Shown here: in pieces, positions 49,635 through 64,000 of the stretch
Position numbering within the stretch: the stretch's first letter is position 1
How the letters are laid out: each line of letters starts with the position of its first letter
Assembly (NCBI GenBank): GCA_963693285.1
Contig: OY848920.1
Location: forward strand, 7,972,954 to 8,036,953
Source: Xestospongia muta
Taxonomy: Eukaryota > Porifera > Demospongiae > Haplosclerida > Petrosiidae
Direction of reading: 5' to 3'
DNA length: 64,000 bases
Program-made: the position numbers and the translations under genes
The notes under the pieces: model-generated
What the model saw: the letters and a program-made list of their open reading frames with translations, nothing else
Databases searched by the model: none
What the model was told of the DNA's origin: nothing

Positions 49635-50411
49635 ATTAGTATTAAAAGTTATTGTATACTTTTGTATCAACTGTCTTGCTTTTTTTAGAAAATAACTGTT
49701 CTTGATATTATTAGCAACAATGTTTTACATATATGTACATGATTGTATGGTAGTAGTTTTAATCAATGTCTTCACAAAACAATAGGACTTGTTATTTTAT
49801 AATTGATTATGTTATTTTATAATTAGTTGCTTTTGTTGTCATTTTTGTGAATGCCAGCTTCATTTAAATTCATCAGTTGATTTTATTTTAAATTGTAGCA
49901 GTAGTTACTCTTCATTAGTTATAGTTAGCACTACATGTTTTTGGACACATGGAGTAAGTGCTGTGATGTCATTTATTGCGCTATCATTGCTTATGAGATC
50001 ATACCACATGCTTCATGTAAGGCAATGACAATACATGTAAACTTTAAAGGTAATACACACATGTTAATTAAACCTATATGTATGTATATATATTTACTGT
50101 AAAAATTGATTGGTTGATTTAACTAAAACATAGTTACATATGCATAAAGTAAACAGCACTGTTTTTATTACTAATGTACTGTGCAATTGACTGTTTATGT
50201 AGCTACGTATTGTATAACTATATATTGGTTAAATAGACCAATCAGTGTCTATAGTGATATGAGTGTGTGTGTGTGGGTGGGTGGTGGGTGTGTGTGTGTG
50301 TGTATCCAGTCATCACTTTAATAACAATTCAATTAATATTTTACACATATTTTTGTTTATCAAGTTCACAATAGGTTAGATGAAATATTTAAATTTAAAA
50401 ATTAACTTTAC

Positions 50412-50645
50412 TATTGTGTTGATAATAAGAAAGGTCATAATTCCTGTCATTTTAGCTTTAAATGTCTTGTTTTTTGATGCACATCAGATGATGAATATAA
50501 TAACAAGAAATTACTTACAAAGACATAATACAGTTGATTTTTATTAGACTGATTGCATTTGTTTACTATTGTGACCTTTATTTTAGTTTATTGTTTTATA
50601 ATTTATTATTCTGTTGATAAACTAGAAATAATGTTACTGTTAGTC
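50412..50645 (+). pseudogene. Relic of a B-type TM/tail exon and its 3' flank
   Basis: The stretch TTGTGTTGATAATAAGAAA, then TTTTAGCTTTAAATGTCTTG, aligns with the post-membrane part of gene B exon 9 (44490-44550), and the following CATAATACAG...ATGTTACTGTTA matches the 3' flank of gene B (44597-44940). The frame is broken and the membrane part is missing. It marks a lost paralogue between C and D. Confidence 0.65.
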
Positions 50646-50812
50646 TCAATAGGATCAAGTTGAAATCAACTCTTGTAATGGCTCAATTAGATTGGCACAT
50701 GTATTGGGTCTAATTCTGAAGATATTTAAAATTTAGCACTGTTTGGGTCACTTTAACTTTCAATCATTCTATCCAAACAATGAAGTGAAGATATAATCAA
50801 AGATTTGTTTTG

Positions 50813-50861
50813 ATGGAACTGTTGTGCTTTAGATGTATTGTGTTAGCTTTAATAGCATCTG
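50813..50861 (+). CDS. Orphan signal-peptide exon upstream of gene D
   Basis: ATG followed by a hydrophobic core (MELLCFRCIVLALIAS) and a GTAAGC donor in phase 1, the exact form of exon 1 in all paralogues (17 codons, last one split). No exon 2 follows it before the next signal exon at 50961. It could be an alternative first exon of gene D or the remnant of the lost paralogue whose tail relic lies just before it; the first is untested, the second fits the neighbour relic. Confidence 0.5.
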
Positions 50862-50960
50862 GTAAGCTTTGTTATTATTAATTCACATATGAACACAGCT
50901 ATAACAGCAATGAATGTTATTACTAGACATAGTCCTTCCCCTTCTCAGTGTTAGGTAGAT

Positions 50961-53900
50961 ATGGTTAAGATTTTTCTCTTTTTTGTGACAACTGGTAAGT
51001 AACATTTTTGTAGTATGTAATAATAATAATAATAATAATAATAGTAATAACAATAGTATTAATAATAATAATATTGCTTCAAAAGACTTGTGAAGACCAA
51101 ATCAATTGGATGCTATAATAGTTATTGTTTCAAATATATTCAGATACTTTTCTAAATTTAAGCCATATTTTCCAGTACAGTACACCACATGGTAACTGTA
51201 CTGGTCTAACATGTGTAAAGACTTTATCAATTATGTCAATAAATACCTCATTCACTGTCGATAAATGTCGGGATCCAATATTGGTCATTGTCACTGTTAC
51301 TACTACCAATGGTAACACTTACCATCTTACGTTTGACCAATCCACTACTGGAACAATTGATGGTCACTCATTCAATTGGAGTATGAGTAGGAATGATTCA
51401 TATGTACAAGTTAAGGTACATCTCAATTACTATTTATTAATATTACATGTTTAGTAACATGAGATAATGCAGTCTGCTCATTGTGTTGATATACACTAAT
51501 ACACATAATTCAACTGCAAGTATATTAGTAATATCACTATTCGACTGAGATCAAAGTTTCTTTGATCTTTATTTTACACTACTTTGTACAGCCTTAATCT
51601 TTGATGTACTATACTATTAGATATAGAACAACTTTAAGTACATCTTTGAAGTAGTAGTTCTGTGTCTCAACTATAATACGTCTAGTAATGTATTATAGCA
51701 ATAAAAATGAATGAGTAGTTACACAATATTTAGTCATCTACATCCTTTCTATAGGGCATGATCACTGTTATAGTACTTAGCATTGGGACAACATACAATG
51801 TTATACCATCTACTGCTGTTCCTCTCAATACATCAGATTGTATGTGCCAGTCAATACAAAATATTAGACAGAGTAGTGACATACCAGATGGTGCAGTCTG
51901 TGTTAATAACTCTCAATGTACTGGAATGGACTGTACTATTAGTATTGGAGGCTCTGCCTATAATGTCAAAACTAACATTCAACCATGTTCATATCCACCT
52001 GGATTTTTATTCACTATCAGCCAAGCTCAGACTGGTACTGTTGTGTTTAAGGAGTTTTTTGACTCCTCTACTAATTCCTCTCATCTGCTTCAGCTTCCAT
52101 TATATGTGGTTGTAACTAATAAATCATATTCTATGATCATTAGTGTAAGTATATACTATACAACATTAACTATTTGTGTGTGTTAGTCCATTATAAAATT
52201 ATATTAGTATATGTTTATGTGTGTGTGTCTCTTTAAATAAACAACAATTTAATAATGATACAGAATTGTGTGAATATACAATACAAGTTAGAAATATAAG
52301 AAACAAAGTTGAAACTGTAGTCACTTGTGTGAACTAAGTAGTTATGAGTATCATTATCAAAACTGACATTCAGTTTACAATCGTCAGTTGTATATGGCCA
52401 TATACAAACAGAATCTTCAAGTTGATCTGCATATTGTTATTTCTCAATCAGTATATTAATTATAAAAACAATGTGATGTTTACACTTCTCAGTGTCATAT
52501 CATGTATTAATTGTATATCGCAAAAATTAAATATACAAACAGCACATGCAAGTCATACGTTATAAATGTTTGCAAATTATAATTGACTTTATTTTTACAG
52601 GTTAATCTGTTATATAATAACAGTATTATTCACTTTATACCACAATCTCAAATTATTCTGGATAAAAGCATATGTGCATCAATTACATTAGCTACATCTA
52701 CTATTATACCTTTTATCACACCCACTCCTGTACCTATCTCATCAGAAACATGTACAAAACTTAAGCAAATAGCAGCCAATCCAATGGTTGGTACATGTAC
52801 AACTAATACAAGATGTGACACTGTTATCTGTTCACTACCTGGATATACTAGTGAATTCCAGATATTACCTTGTTATAATCCGCCAGCTTTTTATATTGTG
52901 TTAAAAGATCAGAACAATAACATTGTCCTTAGGAAAATTGTGACCAATAGTTCAATTATCCAATTACCAAGTAGTACTCTGAATGTGACATTGAAACATA
53001 AACAGAATACTCTTGGAGTTGAGGTAAGCATTCATTCACTTCACCTGTAAGAAATCACATGATACTTATTGTATGTGACTACATTAATATTCTTCACATG
53101 TGTTATATATCTTTCCACACAGATTGGTCTCATTAGTCCATTGAATACTGATATTCTTCCATATACTGAGATCCCACTTGATCGTTGTCTTTGTTCACAA
53201 GTTTCATGTCTTTCTAATTTATCAAAAGGCACTCCCATTGAGACAATTAAATCAGGTTTGATATCAATTTATAAATGAATTACTTGATTTTAGCAATCCA
53301 TGGTCAATTAGATTGCACATATAGAGATATTGAAAATAATAAACATCGCACTGTTTTATTTCCAATATACATACTAATTAACAATTGTATTATTAATTAT
53401 GAATTCAAAGTTCTGTTTTGACAAAAATTTCTATGGATGCTAACCATTGTGTATTGGGTGGTTACTATGAACCTACGTATGATGAAACAACACTAGACAC
53501 ACACATTTCCTTTTAAGAAATTGTTTATTGAACTAAATGACCTATATATGTAAACTCCATAGTAATTAGTAAACAAAACAACATATGTTTATAAATATGA
53601 AGAATGTGTGAAACCTAAGTGACTATGAAAACCACTAATCCATTTTAATAGTGGTTTCACATATTCCTTGTTGCAATTATAAATCACAAATTTGAGTTAA
53701 AAAGACAGGCACCTTCTATATTCAAGGTGTATATGTTACTAAAACTTATTAATGCATTATTCTATTTATAGACACTTTTATATTATACATAATATAATAG
53801 AGTGTATATTGATTGGACTTTGTTTCATTTATTAGTAACTATAATCTGACTACAAAATAACAACACTTTTACTGATGTTTATTGACAAAAGTTATTTACT

Positions 53901-54029
53901 ATGTATTTGCATTATTTAGGTTCACCTCTGACAACAACTATTGCCATAACAGTGCCTGTGGTATTAATAGTTATTGTTGTCGTAGTAATTGTAAGTGTGG
54001 TCATATTGGTTTTGATGCTCAAGAAATGA
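50961..54029 (+). pseudogene. Receptor-like gene D, damaged paralogue
   Basis: Exons: 50961-50994 (ATG, MVKIFLFFVTT), remnant of exon 2 ending 51415, 51755-52144, 52601-53023, 53123-53255 and 53920-54029. Compared with gene E, a deletion joins TATTTTCCA directly to GTACACCACATGG (near 51175), removing the CT tract, the acceptor, and the first 75-80 coding bases of exon 2, including two Cys. Substitute acceptors CCAG or ACAG do not restore the phase from exon 1. In the last exon the codon after KK is TGA at 54027 where gene C has CGA, which ends the protein at the membrane; the old tail frame stays open to 54134. Exons 3-5 are intact and very close to gene E. Either a pseudogene or a locus with assembly errors at the microsatellite; a protein starting elsewhere cannot be excluded. 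Confidence 0.65.
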
Positions 54030-54744
54030 CTTAACTTTAACCAAGAAAAAGATTTGAATGTCCAGCCAAATAAATTTGATGTTGACTTGTCTGATAATAC
54101 ACCTACTGACAAAAAGGAAGACATTGTTTTGTAAATTAGTATTAAAAGTTATTGTATACTTTTGTATCAACTGTCTTGCTTTTTTAGAAAATAACTGTTC
54201 TTGATATTATTAGCAACAATGTTTTACATATATGTACATGATTGTATGGTAGTAGTTTTAATCAATGTCTTCACAAAACAATAAGACATGTTATTTTATA
54301 ATTAGTTTGTTATTTTATAATTAGTTGCTTTTGTTGTCATTATTGTGAATGTCAGCTTTGTTCAAATTCATCAGTTGATTTTATTTTTAATTGTAGCTGT
54401 AGTTACTCTTCATTAGTTATAGTCAGCACTGCATGTTTTTGGACACATGGAGTAAGTGCTGTGATGTCATTTATTGCACTATCATTGTTTATGAGATCAT
54501 ACCACATGGTTCATGTAAAGCAATGACCATACATGTTAACTTTAAAGGTAATACACACATGTTAATTAAACCTATATCTATGTATATATATTTACTGTAA
54601 AAATTGATTGGTTGATTTCACTAAAACATGGTTACATATGCATAAAGTAAACAGCACTGCTAATGTACTGTGCAATTGACTGTTTATGTAGCAATGAATT
54701 TTATTATTAGACATAGTCCTTCCCCATCTCAGTGTTAGGTAGAT
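54030..54744. other. Former tail of gene D and intergenic D-E
   Basis: 54030-54134 is the untranslated remainder of the C-type tail. The following 500 bases repeat the 3' flank of gene C (49635-50160) with small differences. No other feature is seen. Confidence 0.7.
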
Positions 54745-54955
54745 ATGGTTAAGATTTTTCTCTTTTTTTGTGACAATTGGTAAGTAACATTTTTGTAGTA
54801 TGTAATAATAATAATAATAATAATAATAATAGTAATAATAATAATATTGTTTCAAAAGATTTGTGAAGACCAAATCAATTGGATGCTACAATAGTTATTG
54901 TTTTAAATATAATTATTCAGATACTTTTCTAAATTCAAGCCATATTTTCCAACTA

Positions 54956-54993
<38 letters not shown>

Positions 54994-57348
54994 GTTCATA
55001 ATTGTTTCATCAGCTCCATCAGATAAACAATGTCAAAGTTTACTTCAAGTATCTTTACAACATAAAGAGTGTACACCACATGGTGACTGTACTGGTCTAA
55101 CATGTGTAAAGACTTTATCAATTATGTCAATAAATACCTCATTCACTGTCGATAAATGTCGGGATCCCATATTGGTCATTGTCACTGTTACTACTACCAA
55201 TGGTAACACTTACCATCTTACGTTTGACCAATCCACTACTGGAACAATTGATGGTCACTCATTCAATTGGAGTATGAGTAGGAATGATTCGTATTTACAA
55301 GTTAAGGTACATCTCAATTACTATTTATTAATATTACATGTTTAGTAACATGAGATAATGCAGTCTACTCATCGTGTTGATATACACTAATACACAATTC
55401 ATCTGCAAGTATATTAGTAATATCACTATTCGACTGAGATCAAAGTTTCTTTGATCTTTATTTTACACTACTTTGTACAGCCTTAATCTTTGATGTTATA
55501 TACTATTAGATATAGAACAACTTTAAGTACATCTTTGAAGTAGTAGTTTCGTATCTCAACTATAATATGTCTAGTAATGTATTATAGCAATAAAAATGAA
55601 TGATTAGTTACACAATATTTAGTCATCTACATCTTTTCTATAGGGCATGATCACTGTTATAGTACTTGGCTTTGGGACAACATACACTTTTATACCATCT
55701 ACTGCTGTCCCTCTCAATACATCAGATTGTATGTGCCAGTCAATACAAAATATTAGACAGAGTAGTGACATACCAGATGGTGCAGTCTGTGTTAATAACT
55801 CTCAATGTACTGGAATGGACTGTACTATTAGTATTGGAGGCTCTGCCTATAATGTCAAAACTAACATTCAACCATGTTCATATCTACCTGGATTTTTATT
55901 CACTGTCAGCCAAGCTCAGACTGGTACTGTTGTGTTTAAGGAGTTTTTTGACTCCTCTACTAATTCCTCTCTTCTGCTTCAGCTTCCATTATATGTGGTT
56001 GTAACTAATAAACCATATTCTATGATCATCATTGTAAGTATATATTATACAACATTAACTATTTGTGTGTGTTAGTCCATTATAAAGATATATTAGCATA
56101 TGTTTGTGTGTGTGTGTTCTTTAAATAAACAACAATTTAATAATGATACAGAATTCTGTGAATTTACAATACAAGTTAGAAATATAAGAAACAAAGTTGA
56201 AACTGTAGTCACTTGTGTGAACTAAGTAGTTATGAGTATCATTATCAAAACTGACATTCAGTTTACAATTGTCAGTTGTATATGGCCATATACAAACAGA
56301 ATCTTCAAGTTGATCTGCATATTGTTATTTCTCAATCAGTATATTAATTATAAAAACAATGTGATGCTTACACTTCTCAGTGTCATATCATGTATTAATT
56401 GTATATCGCAAAAATTAAATATACAAACAGCACATGCAAGTCATACGTTATAAATGTTTGCAAATTATAATTGACTTTATTTTTACAGGTTAATCTGTTA
56501 TATAATAACAGTATTATTCACTTTATACCACAATCTCAAATTATTCTGGATAAAAGCATATGTGCATCAATTACATTAGCTACATCTACTATTATACCTT
56601 TTATCACACCCACTCCTGTACCTATCTCATCAGAAACATGTACAAAACTTAAGCAAATAGAAGCCAACCCAATGGTTGGTACATGTATAACTAATACAAG
56701 ATGTGACACTGTTATCTGTTCACTACCTGGATATACTAGTGAATTCCAGATATTACCTTGTTATAATCCACCAGCTTTTTATATTGTGTTAAAAGATCAG
56801 AACAATAACATTGTCCTTAGGAAAATTGTGACCAATAGTTCAATTATCCAATTACCAAGTAGTACTCTGAATGTGACTTTGAAACATAAACAGAATACTC
56901 TTGGAGTTGAGGTAAGCATTCATTCACTTCACCTGTAAGAAATCACATGATACTTATTGTATGTGACTACATTAATATTCTTCACATGTGTTATATATCT
57001 TTCCACACAGATTGGTCTCATTAGTCCATTGAATACTGATATTCTTCCATATACTGAGATCCCACTTGATCGTTGTCTTTGTTCACAAATTTCATGTCCA
57101 GGTTTGAGCTATTTCACATATTTCTCGTAAAATTAATAAATTGTTGATGGACATGGAAATTTGAGAAAACAGAAAAAGCCTCTATATTCAAGGTGTATGT
57201 TACTATAGACTATTTGCATTATTTAGGTTCATCTCTGACAACTATTGCCATAACAGTGTCTGTGGTATTAGCAGTTATTGTTGTCATAGTAATTGTCAGT
57301 GTGGTCATATTGGTGTTGGTGCTCAAGAAAAAACTTAACTATAGCTAA
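54745..57348 (+). CDS. Receptor-like gene E: three Cys-rich repeats, short stalk, TM, short tail; signal exon shifted
   Basis: Exons: 54745-54779, 54993-55306, 55644-56033, 56489-56911, 57011-57101 and 57227-57348. Exons 2-6 join in frame and carry three repeats (CTPHGDCTGLTC, CVNNSQCTGMDC, CITNTRCDTVIC). The signal exon has seven T where gene D has six, so it is 35 instead of 34 bases and exits in the wrong phase; read literally the frame stops early in exon 2. This may be a true frameshift or a homopolymer error. The stalk exon is reduced to the final Cys strand (91 nt; IPLDRCLCSQISC). The tail stops after KKKLNYS (TAA at 57346), while sequence related to the longer C tail continues beyond. 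Exons 2-5 and introns are almost identical to those of D. The exon-2 acceptor is preceded by a CT tract (54960-54990). Confidence 0.7.
54807..54848. repeat. (AAT)n microsatellite, intron 1 of gene E
   Basis: AAT array, matched by a similar one in intron 1 of gene D (51020-51072). Confidence 0.95.
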
Positions 57349-57640
57349 GAAAAAGGTTTGAATGTCCAGCCAAATAAAGTTGATGTTGTCTGATAATACA
57401 CCTGCTGACAAAAAAGAAGGCATTGTTCTTTGAATTAGTATTAAAAGTTATTGTATAATTTTGTATTAATGTCCTGTCTTTTGTATTTCTTTGTTTGGCT
57501 TGTTATTGTTTATCCAAATATTAGAAAATAACTGATTTTGACATCACATCCATAAAAATAGTACTAATTGCATGTTTTTTTAAGTAATGAATATTTGTGT
57601 TTGATAACAGTCACGCCCTACTCGTAAGACTGCTGTCAGT
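57349..57640. other. Intergenic E-F with remnant tail sequence
   Basis: 57349-57435 resembles the tail-coding sequence of genes C and D (CCAGCCAAATAAA, ACACCTGCTGAC) but is out of frame or interrupted. The rest is AT-rich, with CACGCCCTACTCG shortly before the ATG of gene F. Confidence 0.6.
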
Positions 57641-61463
<3,823 letters not shown>

Positions 61464-63093
61464 AACATAACAATCTTTTTTTGAATTAATTTTTCATTCC
61501 ATATTTAAAAAGTAAAACGACAAGATAACAATTTTTAAACATATGTTACTTTTTTTATTATGATCATTACAGTATGCCCATTTCAGTTTTTGTATGTTTC
61601 CCTCATTAGAAAATATAAAGTTCAATAATATCCAGTGAAGTATCTTCATTAACTGAGTATTCACTACTACACATTCTTAGTTCAATATCTAGTGGTAGTC
61701 TCATTCAGTGTCTTAATAAACCATGGCATGTTAGTGTTATTACAACATGCATGGTCCTTCTAACCCTCCACATTGCTGACCATCCCACAATATGTCATTG
61801 GAGAATAAGGTATAAGCCCAGTTCATATTGACTTGTAGAGATGATTCATGATAATCTATTATTCCCAATCTTTATCAAGCTATTGTTGCATATCTTCATC
61901 TTATTAATTGCAAAACAATAATTAGCAGCTATAAAGAGTAGTAATGTACTTTTTCTGCCAGTAATCTTGTACTACTACCAAATAATAGGTACCACCATGT
62001 CAGATTGCAGGATACATAACAGTTAATAGGAGAATGTAGGTTTTGTAGACCTGTCCTTATGTCACACTCAAATATTGAGACGTGATACTTGTGGTGTCAA
62101 TTGTTATTGACTAGGTGGCCTGTGTTTATGACCGAGGACATAAATTTTCTTCTAAGTATCATAGGTATAGGGAAGTGGCCCTTGAATTTTACTAACTCTC
62201 AACCCTTTCACATTACCAGTGACAGCCAGCTAAGTGTTATCCAAAGCAGACTATCAAAGGACCCAATGCAAAGTTAAACTATAAGTTAAGCATGCCAATC
62301 ACATGTGTCAACTAGCCTCAACAACATCACATAAGATTGTCCTTCTTTAAACAATACTCTGTTTAAAGCTTTGTAGTATGTATACACAATAGTGCAGGTG
62401 AAAGTGGCTAATCAAAATGATATATATACTAGTAGTAATGACAGTAGTAACAATAAATTACTCCCAATGATTATGAACAGCCTGGCATGTAGCACTGTTC
62501 TGTTAAGTGTGATAACTTTACAAATACCCTCGATATAATCCTTGGATGATATATATTTACAAATTCCCTCATTGGAAAGTTTATAGTAACACATATAGAC
62601 CTCAGTCTGAACTATGATACATGTAACACACCATACACACACACACATTTATGCATATAATTATACACACACATATATATTGCTATAGTATGTCTAAAAC
62701 ACCAGATATTGACTACAAGGAACTTTGGTCTCTTCTTCAGGAGGTGGATAATCTGCCATAACTGCAAATAGTAATATAAACTTGTATAATTACATTTCAT
62801 AATTCAATTGGTACAAAATGTTTACTAGGTTTATATAAAAGAGGGTATGAAATGTCGTTAGGTATATATACCTCCTACCAAGCCCTATAGGAAAAGGTAA
62901 ACAAACACATTGCCTTCCATGAAAACAACTATACAATCAGCATTTAGTGCAAGATTACAAAATTAGAATAAATATTCATACTAACCATATTATTAGTATA
63001 TACACAAATCATATTGTACTAAAAAGGACAACACTTAATTATTCTAAATCAGACTCTAAAAGTCTACAGGGTTTGTCATGATAAAAAATTGTT
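61464..63093. other. Intergenic, gene F to fibrinogen-related-like gene
   Basis: 1.6 kb between convergent genes. It contains a decayed copy of the right-hand gene (61612-61802) and a short CA repeat near 62635. The short frames at 62089 and 62412 have no supporting signal. Confidence 0.65.
61612..61802 (-). pseudogene. Decayed 3' fragment of a fibrinogen-related-like gene
   Basis: Minus-strand sequence that aligns by eye with 63104-63285 (shared words include AAACCATGGCAT, TCCCACAAT and TTCAATATCT), covering the GPCCTNPKMPWF to DIIEL part of the intact gene. Indels and substitutions break the frame. It is a partial duplication about 1.5 kb from its source. Confidence 0.75.
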
Positions 63094-64000
63094 TTAACGA
63101 ATATATAATTCAATGATATCCAAAGGAGTATCTTCATCATTACGACCTTGATTTCCACATACCCTAAGTTCAATATCTTCTGTAGTAGTTTCATTGAGAG
63201 ATTTTATAAACCATGGCATCTTAGGGTTAGTACAACATGGTCCTTCATTTCCATTACATTGTTGTCCATCCCACAATGGATCACTAGCATATAGAACATA
63301 TTGCCATTTTTGTCCTGCAGGTAATCCAGATTCACAGTAACTATCATTACCAACAAAATCAGGTATAGTTTTTCCTGTACTCCCATTATTACATGGACAC
63401 AAAGAATTAACATAAGGATAACTCTCGCTTGCACCACAAGCATAAGTCCAGATATGTTTACGAGGATTACTACCATAAGTAATAGTAACACCATCAACAT
63501 ATGTGTTACAATTGCTAATGTTTGGACTGGCATTGCTACCATACAAAGGTGGAAATCCATCTGGTGATGCGTACTGATAACCTCTTATTTGACCACAGAC
63601 CTCATTGTAATTATTTCCTTGAGAGGAAAAGAATGTTGATCCCAATGTTAAATAATTAGAAAGACCACAAACTCCATGATCTATGTTGTTAAATTGTCGT
63701 AGTGTTAGTCCAGGAGGACATGAAGCATTAGGTTCACTCATGTTGAGATAGCCTACTCTCATCCAACCTCCCTTACCATCACAGTTACTACCCTCCATAT
63801 CACAATAAACAGATATAAGAGAACCATTAGGAGCTCGTATTGTGTAATAGCCAGATATAGCAAGGGTACACTTCTGTAGAATCTCTAAACACCCAGCAGG
63901 ATATGAATAGATAGACTCAGAGATAGCTTCTAAATGTATTAGTAGACTTTTAACAAGATTTCCGACATCACTACCACAGTAATTATTATTATGTGTATTT
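63094..64000 (-). CDS. Fibrinogen-related-like secreted protein, C-terminal part
   Basis: An uninterrupted minus-strand frame of about 301 residues from the window edge to the stop at 63094; the N-terminus lies outside. After a Cys-bearing helical segment (GCLEILQKC) comes GYYTIRAPNGSLISVYCDM followed by GKGGW, the opening signature of fibrinogen C-terminal-type domains (YxIxxPxGxxxxVYCDM...GGW). The rest (VCGQIRGYQYASPDGFPP, VDGVTITYGSNPRKHIWTYA, CPCNNGS, DPLWDGQQC, GPCCTNPKMPWFIKSLN, DIELRVCGNQG) differs from classical fibrinogen domains but is, from memory, a common extracellular protein type in sponges. It is rich in Cys and NxS/T sequons, so secreted or surface-bound. A start at the internal Met (63798) is unlikely because similarity extends upstream of it. 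Confidence 0.75.
   Translation of the reverse strand, partial: NTHNNNYCGSDVGNLVKSLLIHLEAISESIYSYPAGCLEILQKCTLAISGYYTIRAPNGSLISVYCDMEGSNCDGKGGWMRVGYLNMSEPNASCPPGLTLRQFNNIDHGVCGLSNYLTLGSTFFSSQGNNYNEVCGQIRGYQYASPDGFPPLYGSNASPNISNCNTYVDGVTITYGSNPRKHIWTYACGASESYPYVNSLCPCNNGSTGKTIPDFVGNDSYCESGLPAGQKWQYVLYASDPLWDGQQCNGNEGPCCTNPKMPWFIKSLNETTTEDIELRVCGNQGRNDEDTPLDIIELYIR

Larger units (their letters stand above)
49635..50960. other. Intergenic, gene C to gene D
   Basis: 1.3 kb. The part 49635-50160 is repeated after gene D (54135-54660). GT and GGGT simple repeats lie at 50262-50305. A decayed B-type last exon (50412-50500) and an orphan signal-peptide exon (50813-50861) follow. Confidence 0.7.

Noticed and set aside
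62089..62277. 62-residue frame between gene F and the right-edge gene
   Set aside because: No family similarity, no splice partners, short length; treated as chance.

Overview
The window is animal nuclear DNA, most likely from a demosponge (AT-rich, short introns, genes packed closely, abundant CT/GA and ATT microsatellites; Amphimedon queenslandica would fit, but the species is an inference). No prokaryotic features are seen. Exon coordinates below come from matching splice sites, reading phase and paralogue alignment by eye.

Left part (1-21766). A block of about 9.5 kb occurs twice in direct order: 1-9538 and about 11997-21766. Each copy holds the 5' half of an ERCC6L2-like SNF2 helicase gene (minus), a divergently transcribed single-exon GT8 glycosyltransferase gene (plus), and the 3' exons of a receptor-like gene (minus). 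The copies are separated by exactly 200 N (9539-9738), and both flanking genes are cut at that point. This looks like two alleles placed in one scaffold, or a collapsed tandem duplication. Only the right-hand copy runs on into the complete receptor gene G (18676-23515).

Middle (23660-27811). A 13-exon minus-strand gene encodes an SCI1-like, charged nuclear protein. It separates receptor gene G (minus) from the plus-strand receptor array.

Right part (27812-61463). Six tandem plus-strand paralogues, named here A to F, have the same build as gene G: a tiny signal-peptide exon, exons for about 100-residue Cys-rich N-glycosylated ectodomain repeats, a Ser/Thr or short stalk exon, and an exon for one transmembrane segment plus a short cytoplasmic tail. 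All repeats share a C-x5-C-x4-C core and I recognise no named domain in them. Exon phases are conserved: 1 after the signal exon, 0 between repeats, 1 before the TM exon. Six of the seven genes add up to frame-compatible exons if D is set aside and E's one-base signal-exon shift is treated as the exception; A, B, C, F and G are fully in frame. Gene B has four copies of the third repeat, two of them in identical 806-bp tandem units. C has two. D has lost the start of its first repeat and its tail. Relic exons lie between and inside the genes, so the cluster is turning over actively.

The right edge (63094-64000) holds the 3' part of a secreted fibrinogen-related-like gene (minus), with a decayed copy of its last part at about 61612-61802.

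The cluster of paralogous single-pass receptors with variable repeat number, divergent tails and birth-and-death debris is the best candidate for an undescribed system. A recognition or adhesion role is an inference from architecture only.
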